This document shows, in pieces, positions 33,711 through 44,511 of a stretch of DNA of 64,000 bases. Under the pieces are notes generated by a model. It was not told where the DNA came from, ran no database searches, and worked only from the letters and a program-made list of their open reading frames with translations. This DNA is from Coleophoma eucalyptorum. Taxonomy: Eukaryota > Ascomycota > Leotiomycetes > Helotiales > Dermateaceae. Both the position numbers and the translations under genes were made by a program. Where the stretch lies: NCBI GenBank assembly GCA_026120035.1, contig JALRME010000038.1, forward strand, positions 254,907 through 318,906, read 5' to 3'. Positions within the stretch are counted from its first letter, which is position 1. Each line of letters starts with the position of its first letter.

Positions 33711-34880
33711 ATGGCCTTTTGCCAGCTCCTCTCGCGCTGCATCGACAGCTTCGACACACCTCTCACCGCTCACAGCTTCAGCATGGAGTATGAGCACCTC
33801 TGCAACGAGCTGGCGCTGCAATGGGCTCGGCTTCAGGTTTGGCAAGATGCTGTAAGCCACCCATGTCTCCAGTTGAATCCCTCCACTAAACCTCCACAGG
33901 CTGGCTTGACGGTCACTGGATCTGATGGTCTTCGATGTTCCCTGCTCTCCAGACCGGGGATTGGACCAACCATCACCCAAACTATCCAGCTAATGCTCAG
34001 TCTTATCACGGAGATCGAGTTTCTTCGCATCAAGTATCAGCCTAAGCAGGCAGCGAAATCGCTCTCGGTCCAGAACCATGACCACTACGCGGATTCCAAG
34101 TTCCCAACTACTACTCTTCAAAACCACCTAGAATTCTATGAGAGTGTCAAGCGTACGCAGAAGCAGACTTCCTTCATCGCCAAGGCCAAGTGGGCATTGC
34201 GAGACCAAAAGCGATTCAGATTGAAGTTAGTTACACTGAAGAGTTATGTGGATAGCTTGGAAAGTATCCTTGGAGCTACATGCTTTCAAGAACAGTACTC
34301 TACGCCTGCGCCTTACGCCGATACTGAACGTCTCCCTTCCTACTACGCTGCTACGAGCAACCAATTGTTTGCTGCAAACTCCCCACCATCTTCTCTTCCA
34401 TATACCCTTCCCCGGTACATTCTCAACCCAACGAGAGCGACTCGACGCTATGGCTGCATCTTCCCACAAAACTTTGATATTCCCGATTATTGCTATGCTC
34501 GAGCAACACCATGGGCAAACACTCAGCGTGGTCCCCCACTGAGTACTTTTAACTCATCAACCTCCGTCGAGATTTTCAAGTCCTTCCGAGTTTCCATGCA
34601 CAACACTACGGCGGATATTCTTCCTCGCTGTTTCCTAAAGTACGGCATCCAGACGACGTCGAATGATTATGCTTTGTACATTGTCTGCGGAGATAAAGAG
34701 AGATGCTTGGCTATGGAGGAGAAACCTTTACGGGTTTACAAGACATTGACCAAGGAGGGCAAGTCACCCATCTTCATGCTACGAAAGGTGTCGAATCAGG
34801 AGGAGGAAGCTAAGCGAAGCTTTGTCACTGCTCAAACCATAAACTCTGCGTCTTGCAGCAAGGAGGGCGAAGACAACTAG
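33711..34880 (+). CDS. HeLo-like domain plus Ras-association domain protein
   Basis: 389 aa from the first in-frame ATG (33711). The open frame extends upstream without an ATG, so an upstream exon is possible. The N-terminal ~200 residues resemble the HeLo/prion-inhibition helical domain: CQLLSRCIDSFDT, FSMEYEHLCNELALQWARLQ with W, and KAKWALRDQKRFRLKLVTLK. The C-terminal ~80 residues match a Ste50-type Ras-association domain (ILPRCFLKYGIQ, YALYIVCGDKERCLAMEEKP, GKSPIFMLRKV). HeLo-like domains occur in fungal cell-death and incompatibility proteins, and RA domains bind small GTPases. The pairing suggests a signalling adaptor; that is inference. No transmembrane segment. Confidence 0.75.
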   Translation: MAFCQLLSRCIDSFDTPLTAHSFSMEYEHLCNELALQWARLQVWQDAVSHPCLQLNPSTKPPQAGLTVTGSDGLRCSLLSRPGIGPTITQTIQLMLSLITEIEFLRIKYQPKQAAKSLSVQNHDHYADSKFPTTTLQNHLEFYESVKRTQKQTSFIAKAKWALRDQKRFRLKLVTLKSYVDSLESILGATCFQEQYSTPAPYADTERLPSYYAATSNQLFAANSPPSSLPYTLPRYILNPTRATRRYGCIFPQNFDIPDYCYARATPWANTQRGPPLSTFNSSTSVEIFKSFRVSMHNTTADILPRCFLKYGIQTTSNDYALYIVCGDKERCLAMEEKPLRVYKTLTKEGKSPIFMLRKVSNQEEEAKRSFVTAQTINSASCSKEGEDN

Positions 34881-35839
34881 ATGAGGAGTATGGTGTTTCA
34901 GGATGTTCAAGACATGACTTTCCACTATGAACATCAATGGCTGGTGATATACCCTGGAGTTAAGGTTTCCATACTGCTTCTTTCATTGTTTTCTTAATGA
35001 GCAGACTTGTATCTGCTGCTATTATCTTCTTTGTCTCCTCTCTTTCGCGACACTACTTGCTAGGGTACTTACCACTGGCTATGTAACAGGCGGGCGTCTA
35101 CTCTGCAGTTATGGTTACGGTGGGGTTAGATTGACAAACATGAAGGAAGGAAAATAAGTGCCTACATGTTTTGATGGTATCTCTGGGCACGACTAGAGGT
35201 CTAGACGTGGACATTGCAGGGGAAAAACTGGCAGAGTCCCCAGTTGCTACTCGAATGAACTTAATAATGAATAAACTTAAAACGCCTTTGTATTTGAATC
35301 CGTGTCCTTGACATTTATACACGGTGAACAAAGCATTTTCAAGTTTCAATAAGTCTGAACAACATAGTATGAAGACTATATATATATCACAAAATTTCTC
35401 ACCCTTGAAATCTCTAATTAAGTTGACCCTCCTCGATAATTACAAACATTCCCGTGAACAAGAAAAGTATTAGCACACGCCTATATTTGTTAAAATGTAA
35501 TTTTATGTATATTACGAAGGAAAGTATTAGCCTCTAAAGTCATGTTTTGACAAAACCTAATGGTGTTTAGAACGGCGGGCTATTATGTTCGTTATCGAAG
35601 AAATCGCAAGTGATTAGTAATTACATAGTCTAAGGAAAGTATGTGCTAGTACGTATTTTCATGTTCGTAATCGAGGAAGGCACGGAAACCTCACATGATA
35701 TCTTCGATCACTATCATGTCCTCGATATAGGATCTGGATACTAGTGACGGACATGATATTTCGCCATCTAGAAAAACATCGAGGGTGAAATTGTGTCTTG
35801 AATCGAGAAGGTGACAGTTCTGTCAGTACATCCTTCAGC
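34881..35839. other. AT-rich spacer with dispersed short repeats
   Basis: 3' flank of the HeLo/RA gene, then AT-rich DNA. Short related blocks recur, for example GGAAAGTATTAGC at about 35463 and 35520, and ATGTTCGTTATCGAAGAA / ATGTTCGTAATCGAGGAAGG at about 35586 and 35663. These resemble outlying degenerate copies of the array that follows. Confidence 0.45.
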
Positions 35840-36800
35840 CAGCCAAAATCTCAAGAACGGGATTAAATTCCGTTCTCTACACCTCATCTTCAAGATTTCT
35901 ACTAGCTAAATCTTACAAACGGTGATACTTTCCGTTCTCTGTGTCTCATCTTCAAGACTTCAACAGGCCAAATCTCAGGAACGAGGATATTTTCCGTTCT
36001 CTACAGCTCATCTTCAAGATATCTATAATGCACCTTCACTGCTAGACGTCATCACCTCTAATAAGCTATCAACAATTTGTACACTACTCAAAGCTCTAGA
36101 GACGAAGATATTTTCCGTTCTCGACATCATCATCACCAGCTGCCACCACCTTCAATAAGTCAATAGTAATTTGTGCACTAGCCAAGATTTCAATAACGAA
36201 GCCATCTTCCGTTCTCGAAAGCCGTTTATTAGCAATCTGTGTAGTATCCAAAGTTTCAATGACGAAGATCTTTTCCGTTCTCTACAAACTCATCTTCAAG
36301 AAATCTATTGTGCACTGTCATCACCTTCAATAAGTCAACAGTAATCTGTATACTACCTAGGATTTCAATAACGAAGTTATCTTCCGTTCTCGAAAACCTC
36401 ACTCTCAAAACATGTGCACTACACCAATTGTCGCCAATTATCACGATCGCTAATAAGTCAACAGTAATCTGTACACCACCCAAGATTTCAATAACGAAGA
36501 TATCTTCCGTTCTCGACAACCTCACCCTCAAAATATCTACACTACACTAATTTTCGCCAACTACCACGACCGCTAATAAGTTAACAGTAATCTGTACACC
36601 ACCCAAGATTTCAATAACGAAGACATCTTCCGTTCTCGACAACCTCACCCTCAAAACATCTACACTACACTACACCAATTGTCACCAACTATCGCGACCT
36701 TCAATAAGTCAACGGTAATCTGTGTATTACCCAAGATTTCAACAACGAAGATATCTTCCGTTCTCGAAAACCTCACCCTCAAACAATCTACACTACGCCA
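35840..36800. repeat. Degenerate tandem array with near-palindromic core (62- and ~123-bp periods)
   Basis: The motif TTCCGTTCTC occurs ten times: 35868, 35930, 35992, 36113, 36207, 36273, 36382, 36505, 36628, 36755. The first spacings are 62, 62 and 121 bp; the last ones 123, 123 and 127 bp, so the unit is about 62 bp and its dimer about 123 bp. Most copies are centred on a near-palindrome such as AACGAAGATATCTTCCGTT. Between cores the units carry AATAAGTCAACAGTAATCTG and ACACTACACCAATTGTC. The array ends about 110 bp before the ATG of the next gene. Confidence 0.85.
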
Positions 36801-36907
36801 ATTGTCACTAGCTATCACGACCTTCCAAACAAGTCATCGGTGAGCCCCAAACCCCACCGGCCATTTCCTTTCGCCATTACTAATTCCGATATAAACAGAC
36901 TGCTACA

Positions 36908-37735
36908 ATGATGCCCAATCAAGCTCAAGCACCAGATGAAGAGGAGTCCGTTGACTACTGGATGTCGGGATTGGCTGAAAAAATACAAGGTACTGCTATC
37001 ACTCCCGTTCGGAACGGCATCCCTTTCAATGCATGCTCTCACATTCAGCCGAGCTACTTCTCCATTATGGAGGAGTATGTCAACCGCCGTGCTCAGGATG
37101 AAAGGACGCAGGACGAGACGAAGCTAGTGTCATTTCACAAGATGCAGACGCCCGACGAGACGGAGTCAATGCCATCTCACAACCAAGAGACGCCGGACGA
37201 GACGGAGCTAGCGTCATCTCAGAAGATAGAGACGCCGGTCGAGACAGAGTTAGAGCTATCTCACAAGAAGACGCCGGAGGAGATGGAGCCCATGCTTTCT
37301 TCCAAGATTATAAAACTACGGGATTTATGTTTGAAGGGTCTAAAACCAGTAAACGAGGATGTCGAAATGATCAGATATGACATTGACAGACCCGTACGAG
37401 ATACTGGATACATCATCAGCCGCGCTGGACAAACACCAGCTATTATCTCTTCATCATCCGCTGCTCCCAACTCTATTGTACCGGCTGTTGTGACTCATCG
37501 ATCGGTTGAATTCAAATACACCAGCTTCGTCACACCTCAAGAGTCTCACAGGTCTGCTTCATCTGTCCTGTATCATTCTTGGAAAATGGAAGAACGTTCA
37601 GGGCCAAGCGGTTTGCGGTTTATGGAGGTGTATAATGGAAATGAGGATAGTGAGAATACGGCAGGAGCTGAGGAGAGACATGGAAGTCACGGAGGAGAGA
37701 ATCCTAAGAAGAGAAAGCGGGTTGAGATGAATTGA
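36908..37735 (+). CDS. Orphan protein with internal TPDETEL-type repeats
   Basis: 275 aa from ATG at 36908, single exon. Residues about 73-135 carry roughly five imperfect 13-14-residue repeats with consensus (E)TPDETELxSSHK (visible as TQDETKLVS, TPDETESMPS, TPDETELASS, TPVETELELS, TPEEMEPMLS). A more balanced middle part follows (KIIKLRDLCLKGLKPVNEDVEM, DRPVRDTGYIISRAG), and the C-terminus ends PKKRKRVEMN, a likely nuclear-localisation signal. No signal peptide and no known domain. I do not recognise it; it looks lineage-specific. The neighbouring tandem array immediately upstream would form its promoter or leader. Confidence 0.6.
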   Translation: MMPNQAQAPDEEESVDYWMSGLAEKIQGTAITPVRNGIPFNACSHIQPSYFSIMEEYVNRRAQDERTQDETKLVSFHKMQTPDETESMPSHNQETPDETELASSQKIETPVETELELSHKKTPEEMEPMLSSKIIKLRDLCLKGLKPVNEDVEMIRYDIDRPVRDTGYIISRAGQTPAIISSSSAAPNSIVPAVVTHRSVEFKYTSFVTPQESHRSASSVLYHSWKMEERSGPSGLRFMEVYNGNEDSENTAGAEERHGSHGGENPKKRKRVEMN

Positions 37736-39514
37736 GTTTTCTCCTCTTTGATGATACCACGGAAACTCTGAGGGCTTTCGTTACTGTGAAGCATAGAGTG
37801 GGGAACGGAGTTCAAGTGGTTTTCTTCACAAGTTAGATGAACACAAAGAATATCATGATATTCGTTCGGTAGTAAACTTACGATGTTTGCCATAGATCCA
37901 ATACATACATTGAAAATCTGTCCAAACTCTATACCTGCCACAAAAGTACAAAGTTTGCTTCGGCAAACACCTTTCGATTTGTGTAGGTAATTGACAGATG
38001 GGTTCATTATACTGTCGCGTATTAAGTGACATTGCAATTCCAATATAAGATGCACACTTCTTAATAACACAAGAAAACGACAGGTCAAAGACGGTTTGCT
38101 AGATGCCAAACAGTCACTTAGTCGCAGGTACATCATGTAGTTTCATGGCTCGGCTCGCTTAATTTATCCTCATAAATGCTTCTACGTTCCAAGACTCCAG
38201 ATTGCAACAGGTGCAAGACAGCTGGGAGCACTCTAGTCAGGGATTCTGTGAGACCACATATATATTATCCAGAGAAATTACATCTACAATCCTATAAACG
38301 GCTACTGGCATCAATCTTGATGAAACCCGAAGGCTCTACCGCTATCACTCAATTATCATATCACGTGACACGTGTCACAAATTCTTTGCTTCTTGCTTTT
38401 TATACACTTAAATCTTCTTGGGATGGCCTAACTGTTTCTTTATTTGCTTTAATTTCAGATTTCTTTTATTAAAAAAAATAGATTACCGGCATTGCTTGTT
38501 GTGGGGCCGCATATATATCGATGGTATTAGTTCCAGTAGGCAATGACTACTCATTGTGAAAGGATATAACTGTGCTGGGATCAAGCCGAATGGAAATGGT
38601 GGTTTGTAGGGCAGTTTAGCTCAAATATCTTTGATGCATGTACAGTGATTGAGACAAAGATGCTCTCAAAACTGCTCGAGCCTAACTTTGGTACTCTGAA
38701 GAAACCATCTATTTCAGAAGTCTGGGGAAACGGGACGAGATCTTGCGAGAAATTGACTTACGATCTCGCAAGCTGTGCTTGCTTCACTAAATTTGGGAGC
38801 CGCCAATGGAAAGGCAAAGTAATTATTCGTAAGGTGAAGGAATGCATTTCTAAAAGATGCAGCAAACTAATAACACGACGCCGATTTAGAGGGGGCGAGC
38901 AGCTAGTAGTTCTATCATGAGGAGGATGAAAGGATGAAAGCCCATCAAATCACCTCTTTTACGTTCAAATCCCTGAATCGAAGATATTCTAATGACTTGA
39001 GAAGAGTTTCAATGTGAGAAACCCTCTACAAACAAAAGTTTCTAAGATAGATTTGGGGATATTGTCGAAGGAGGGAAAATTTTGGCCCGGAAAGAGAGTG
39101 CAAATTCTATCCGAAACAGTAAATAGGAAGAATATAAAATTGTTTGGAGGGATATTGAGGGTGCAGATATTATGTCGGGTTCGTTGTCTTGCCATCAAGA
39201 TCTGATTTAATAACCCAAGAGATATTATCAGGTCTGGGTGTTTACAAGAGTAGGAGTAGAGTTATCGCCAGCGATTTGACCAGCCTTACCTTATCTAAAG
39301 TTTGGTGCACACCCACCTAAGTCTTCTGAAACGGCAATACTGACCATACTAGTTTGTATAAATATAAAAGGAAGGAGGTGTATTTGACCCGCAAAGTACT
39401 GGGCTGAACGAGGATTTATGAACGCAATCAAAAGGTGAACCTTAGAAGTCATCAAATCAATACCTGGTCGAAGCTGTTGCAAAGGTGAAAGAGCCTGAGC
39501 CAGAGAGGCTGGGC
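37736..39514. other. Gene-poor region, 1.8 kb
   Basis: AT-rich. A minus-strand frame from ATG 38136 overlaps the 3' end of the orphan gene and has no recognisable content. Other frames here begin at non-ATG codons. No repeat of note. Confidence 0.45.
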
Positions 39515-40386
39515 TCAGAAACGGGTATCATGCACATCTCCCTTGCAAGGGAGGCCAAAGTAGACACTCCTTGGTGGATAGTATGGAAGCTACCTGCAAG
39601 GGGCATGTTCTGACCCTTTCCCCTCCCAGTATTGAAAGCTGTGAGCATGTCCTGGTATATCTTTTCCTTCAGCAAAGTACAGACCACAGTAGCTCTGACC
39701 TAGGCAGAGAGAAAGTGGTTTTCAAGTAGCATCATGACTTCGAACCTACCCTCTTCTGATGCAGGTTGTAATTCTCGTCCCCATCAACATTTACTCTTGT
39801 GTCCAAATTCCTAAACGGAATTTAGTGGTGTACAATTTGTGAGATACCGGTGATGCAATCGAGTTCCCTTGGTGTGCAGCCGCTCAAAATTTCGACGTCA
39901 TATGCTTGACTTCAACCTTTGCTAGCTCCAGAAAGACTTTCTCGGTACTGGCGAGTGAGTGCATACGAAGAAGTGCAGATTGCGTGCGGTAAAGTCGCTG
40001 AGTCTCAGTATTCCATCCCTGACTGTTTCTTCAGTGACGAACCCGCCATAGTGTCAAGCCAAGGTCATCCCAAGTCTGTTCATAAAGCTTATATCTTCGA
40101 TGCGAACCTTCATGAATTTATCGGCAGTGTCTGAACGCAGATGCAACTCTATCTTGAATGCCATGTCCCAGTCTACGTTGTAAAGTTAGAACAGTATCGA
40201 GATCAATCGCTCCTACGTTGTGCCAACAAGTCCAATCTTCTGAAATGCTTCTGCTAGGTCGATGGTCGAATCAGGGCGTTTGGGAACAATGAGAGTCAGA
40301 CCGTATGTAGCGCTGCTTTCTCCATCCCACCAGTTCGAAAGCTTGACCCAGCTGCTCAGGCAAGTCTGTCCTGGAACTGTATTGGC
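39515..40386 (-). pseudogene. Protein-like minus-strand fragments, possible unresolved or decayed gene
   Basis: Several short minus-strand stretches read as balanced protein and are joined by plausible splice sites, but no full model emerges. At 40213-40386, after a CTCTAG acceptor: PGQTCLSSWVKLSNWWDGES, TLIVPKRPDSTIDLAEAFQK. At 40054-40172: DWDMAFKIELHLRSDTADKF, MKVRIEDISFMN. At 39515-39810: RVNVDGDENYNLHQKR, CTLLKEKIYQDMLTAFNTG, YFGLPCKGDVHDTRF. Frames change between pieces and stops intervene; no start was found. No family recognised. Either a multi-exon gene I could not assemble or a decaying relic. Confidence 0.25.
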
Positions 40387-41129
40387 CTAGAGTCAGCGTA
40401 GTTCGATGCATTAACGGCGAATTATTTACAGCAAAAGTTGACTTCAGAGCAGCTTATCGAGGGAGCGAATTTGATAGGTCGGATAAATATGAAACAGTCT
40501 GACTAAGTGGTCGTATTAGAGATACGAGGAGAATTGCGGTATGTGGTAAAGCACACTCTACCGATCATGTATTTGATCTTGAGAGTCGTGCTCTGATGAT
40601 TCCTTATTAGCATATTTTGATGTATACAAATTAGTGGTACCAAAATGAAGAATTATCACCAAAGCAGCATTGAGCCCTCGAAACAGTTATGTGGATGATA
40701 TGATTGATTTGATCGCAAGGCCCTTGTCTTCCATAATAACAAACGCAGCGCGAGCATCGAAAAAACCAAAGGCAATCAAGAGATGAAAAGATGAAACCGG
40801 GCAGCAACAGCAGCAGGCACAGGAAAAAGAGAAGAAATATCCGAATCCGACCCCAATATCAACCTTCACACGCCAATAGTTCAACATCCATCAAAGTCTC
40901 CATCTCGGTCAACCACCAATCCATTACGAGTTTATCTAAACCACCCCACTCATAACTTGCCCAACGTGCAGATGGTGTTGCAGATGGTGCAAGTGGCCTA
41001 TGTAGCGGGAATGCAGAGGAGGCTGATCCAAGTGACAGTCGTTCTAATGCAAGCGCAGGAGGAAAGGAAATGCCATCTGCTTGAAAGAACTTCACTCGTG
41101 GCATAGGAAACAGAATCCCGAAATATCAT
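40387..41129. other. Intergenic, 3' flank of the Ypt1 gene
   Basis: A minus-strand 81-codon frame at 40859-41104 lies directly downstream of the Ypt1 stop and is probably its 3' untranslated region. A CAGCAACAGCAGCAGG stretch lies near 40800. Confidence 0.5.
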
Positions 41130-42134
41130 CTAACAGCAGCCACCAGCGGACCCTGATTGCACACCCTGTCCTGGTCCGACTTGTACTGTAGGCTTGTTGT
41201 TTGTGGTTGTGGTACCCATTCTCTCCTTGATCTGGCGGGCCATGGTCAAGAAAGCTTGCTCAACGTTGCTGGCGTTCTTGGCGGATGTCTCGAGGAATGG
41301 AATACCAAGGCTGTCGGCGAATTCCTAGCGAAATTGTCAGATTTCTGCCTAAAAGTGGTGGGCTTGGGCAGAACCATCAGATGATTCTGCGATTCTGCCA
41401 TGTGGTCCTTTGCATACCTTTGCAACTGTGTACTCAACAACCTTCTTGTCTGACATATCGCTCTTGTTGCCTACAAGCAGCTTGTTGACACCTTCTGTGG
41501 CGTATCTGTCAATCTCTTGCAACCATTGCTTGACGTTGTTGAAGGAGTCCATATCGGTAACATCGTAGACAACGCAGATGCCGTGGGCACCTCTGTAGTA
41601 GGAGGAAGTAATGGTTCGGAAACGTTCTTGTCCAGCGGTATCCCACTACAAATCCACATCAGTATTCGTCGTATCATAGGTCCCATGCTTATCCCCTTAC
41701 AATCTGCAACTTCACGGTCTTGCCATCTAGCTCAATCGTTCGGATTTTCTGCAAGGCATCAGTAGCTATTCTGGACGATCGTAGCCTAGACATCGACATA
41801 CAAAGTCAACACCGATAGTTGAGATGTAGCTCTCCGTGTAAGTGTCATCTGCAAATCGCAACAACAAACAAGACTTTCCTACACCGGAGTCTCCGATAAG
41901 CAGGAGCTTGAAGAGGTAATCGTATCTGAGTGGCTGTTAGCTATTGAGCCAAGCCTTTTCGAAAAGCGCAAAAGCTGATCGTGCCGAAGTGTATGCTACA
42001 GGGAAGGAAGGAAGGTCGGAAACTCTGCGGAGAAGCGTGGTCAGTCTATATCCTCATCATGGTCTTTGGCAATCTGGGGATTGCTGGTAGCTCCGCCGCT
42101 TGTTGCTTCAGGGGACATACTACTCTGGATTCAT
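41130..42134 (-). CDS. YPT1: Rab GTPase Ypt1 (Rab1), 5 exons
   Basis: Model complement(join(41130..41324, 41418..41645, 41701..41748, 41802..41925, 42124..42134)), 201 aa. It is a small GTPase of ER-to-Golgi transport and autophagy. All G motifs are present: [14 protein letters not shown] (P-loop), TIGVDFKIRTIEL (switch I), [19 protein letters not shown] (switch II), [10 protein letters not shown] and ETSAKNA. The C-terminus SGSAGGCC carries the double-geranylgeranylation Cys pair. The first exon is only 11 nt (MNPE with a split Glu codon) and is separated by a 198-nt intron. The donor GA|GTAGTA was chosen because it restores MNPEYDYLFK; a GT three bases further gives a stop. Length equals that of the yeast protein family. 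Confidence 0.96.
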
Positions 42135-42684
42135 AGTGGCGGGTGCTGTTGCTAATGTGGCGGTTCTATGTGCGAGCTGTCACAGGTAACAGATCGTTGA
42201 TGTGATGTGATGGGATGGTGGTTCAGAGGTAGGAGAAGGGAGCAGGTTGACGATTGCAGTGTTCAACGACCACAGGTCGTCGCAAGTCAGGCTAGCCTGC
42301 AATCTGGGGCGGAGTCTAAGCGAGTACAGTACATTAGCTACATCACGTGGATCCATTTTGTCTCCAAAACTTCGGGTCGAAGAAGTGATGACCTCGGAAG
42401 CCTGGTTTGGTCTTGTCTTTCTTACTCATATATTTATATTCGCGACACGAAGGACACGTTCAGGTGATACCAGTGTGTACCACGGATTCTTGTGATATAC
42501 GGTTTTGATCAAATTGCTGTCAAATAATGTTTTGTGTCTCCCTCATGGTAACTGTACATCTACCTACATACCTACGTAGTAGTGTTTAGGAGGACTCCCG
42601 ATTAGATAAAGCTTGCCCGCCAGAACTTTAGATTTGGAGCCTCATACCATACCTCCAACATCCTTTGGTAGCAACCTTCCTCTG

Positions 42685-42715
<31 letters not shown>

Positions 42716-42760
42716 ATAATATCCTTAATGTCTTAACAGGCGCATGATCCTGCTGTGCTG
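42135..42760. other. Divergent intergenic region with (CT)n microsatellite
   Basis: 5' flanks of Ypt1 (minus) and the mitochondrial-type protein (plus). A CT-rich tract with about ten CT repeats lies at 42683-42714. Confidence 0.6.
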
Positions 42761-43718
42761 ATGTCGGTACATTTCTGTTTCTTGCGTGCGCCCCGAAATG
42801 TCTTGATTCTCGGTCATCGGGCTTGTCGCAAGCGTTGTAGCATTGCCACTCAGCTTGCGACGTCTTCACGGCCTCTGGCGACAGTACATGCAGGCCCCAG
42901 AGAGCTATCAGATGTCTGGTTTACGGCCTCAAATCAGCCTCGATCGCAAGCACCTCCCAAGCCCAACAACCCGAATAAGCCGCCAAATGAACGAACTGTA
43001 AAGCTCGGGAAAAGTATGTTTACTCGCGCACACATCCATACCAGCAGCCCATCTGCTAACAGCTCCTCTAGCACTGCGTATTCTACAAGAACGTCTCCCA
43101 ACACTCCTTCAATCACCGTTGCCGCAAGAGATCTTGTCTCCACAGATTAAGCTTCATCTCTTCCCATCAACACACCCTCATCTTCCCGCCGTCTCAGGAC
43201 GTGTGGCCTACAATGCAGCTTTATGGACCTCTCCAATAGCATGGGGACGAGTTCCTCTTGTCGGCAATGTCAAGCTTGAGATCCTCTCCGAACGAATGAT
43301 CAAGTCCAAGGGTCGGTCTACGTCATCCTTTGACAATCGCCCAGAACAACTACTTGTACGATGGCGCACAGTTGGAAAAACACAAGGGAAAGGCACCGGG
43401 GCCTTCTACAAAGGAATTGGAAGCCATGACCAAGTGGACAAAATCACAGAGTGGCTAGGCGGTGGCAAAGGCGAGGATGATAGTAAGGAGTTCACAGGAC
43501 TATTCATCTTCGAGTTTGATGGCGAGGGCCGGATAGTCAGCCACACCATCGAGCATGTACAAGAAGGAGGAGACTGGGAGAAGGGAGTGGGAGCGCGGGT
43601 AGTTGGTCTAACAGACTGGCTTCTCGGTGGCATGAAAGGAAATGGTGAACATGGCACTCCGTGTCCAGCTTTCGCTGGGAGAGATTGTGCGAGGCGCCTG
43701 GGTAGAGACAGGTCATGA
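42761..43718 (+). CDS. Conserved mitochondrial-type protein with NTF2-like C-terminal part, 2 exons
   Basis: Model join(42761..43013, 43072..43718), 299 aa, 58-nt intron with a GCTAAC branch. The N-terminal ~50 residues are Arg/Ser/Ala-rich without acids (FLRAPRNVLILGHRACRKRC), typical of a mitochondrial presequence. A Pro-rich linker follows (PPKPNNPNKPPNER), then a conserved domain: LRILQERLPTLLQSPLPQEI, VAYNAALWTSPIAWGRVPLV, LLVRWRTVGKTQGKG and GLFIFEFDGEGRIVSHTIEH. The last element resembles an NTF2/SnoaL-like fold. Such proteins are conserved in ascomycetes, but I know no function for them. Frame continuity across the intron and good composition make the gene itself secure. Confidence 0.78.
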
Positions 43719-44511
43719 GAAAGCAATTTGATATTTGGCGAGGCGTCAAGGATGGGAACCATACAGCGTTTATAAAGACTGTACATATGTGGCATTGGCC
43801 AAGAAGCTCGCCGCTCTACCAAAGCAACCGCTGGGATTTCGTATGAAATCTTTAATAAGAGTTGTACAAAACCCCTACTCCCGCTTTCTACTTGAGGCAC
43901 TATGAAACTGTCAGCTTCGTTGCTGAATCAGCAGATACCAAAAAGTACCTTAGATTTTGCTTTTCCTTTGGCAGTTTCTTGAATCCCCCCAAAAAATATT
44001 GCATCTCATTTAAACAGCACTTCTAGAGATTAAACCATCTATTTACGGAAAGGATCACGACACTACCGATGCGAAACGACCTGGAGGACCTTGTGACGTT
44101 CGCACGGAGATTTACCTCTGTCAATTCTGATGCCGTTGCGAGGAAAACGCGCAGCAAAAAGGCGAGTCATGAAGATACTAATACAGAGCATGTCGCCTAG
44201 GCCGAGCTGTCGAGGAAATATGCCTGCATGGCTTGACTACATCTGGCTCTCGTGAAGGGGCCCTGCCACGCGAATAGAAGAGATGGCATTCTGACTCAAA
44301 AGAGTTGCATGTAATAACGACCAATGGCAACGGGACAACACGAAACCGAATTGTCCGAGTCATCTCACGAGCTTGTCAGATCTTGACTCTGAGAGAAATA
44401 GGAGCAGTCACAGAGTGCGATTTTGTAAGGCTAAGGAATGTGTTTCGTTATATACGCTCATGCTCCCCTAACGCCTATGTGGATTGCACGAAAATGAACA
44501 GCTATGCTACG
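43719..44511. other. Intergenic between convergent genes
   Basis: About 0.8 kb with no credible frame; contains the 3' ends of the mitochondrial-type gene and the alcohol-oxidase-like gene. Confidence 0.5.

Noticed and set aside
37687..38136. 149-codon minus-strand frame overlapping the orphan gene 3' end
   Set aside because: No family resemblance and antisense overlap with a better-supported frame.
39919..40134. 71-codon plus-strand frame
   Set aside because: It begins at TTG, has no ATG, and overlaps minus-strand stretches that look more protein-like.
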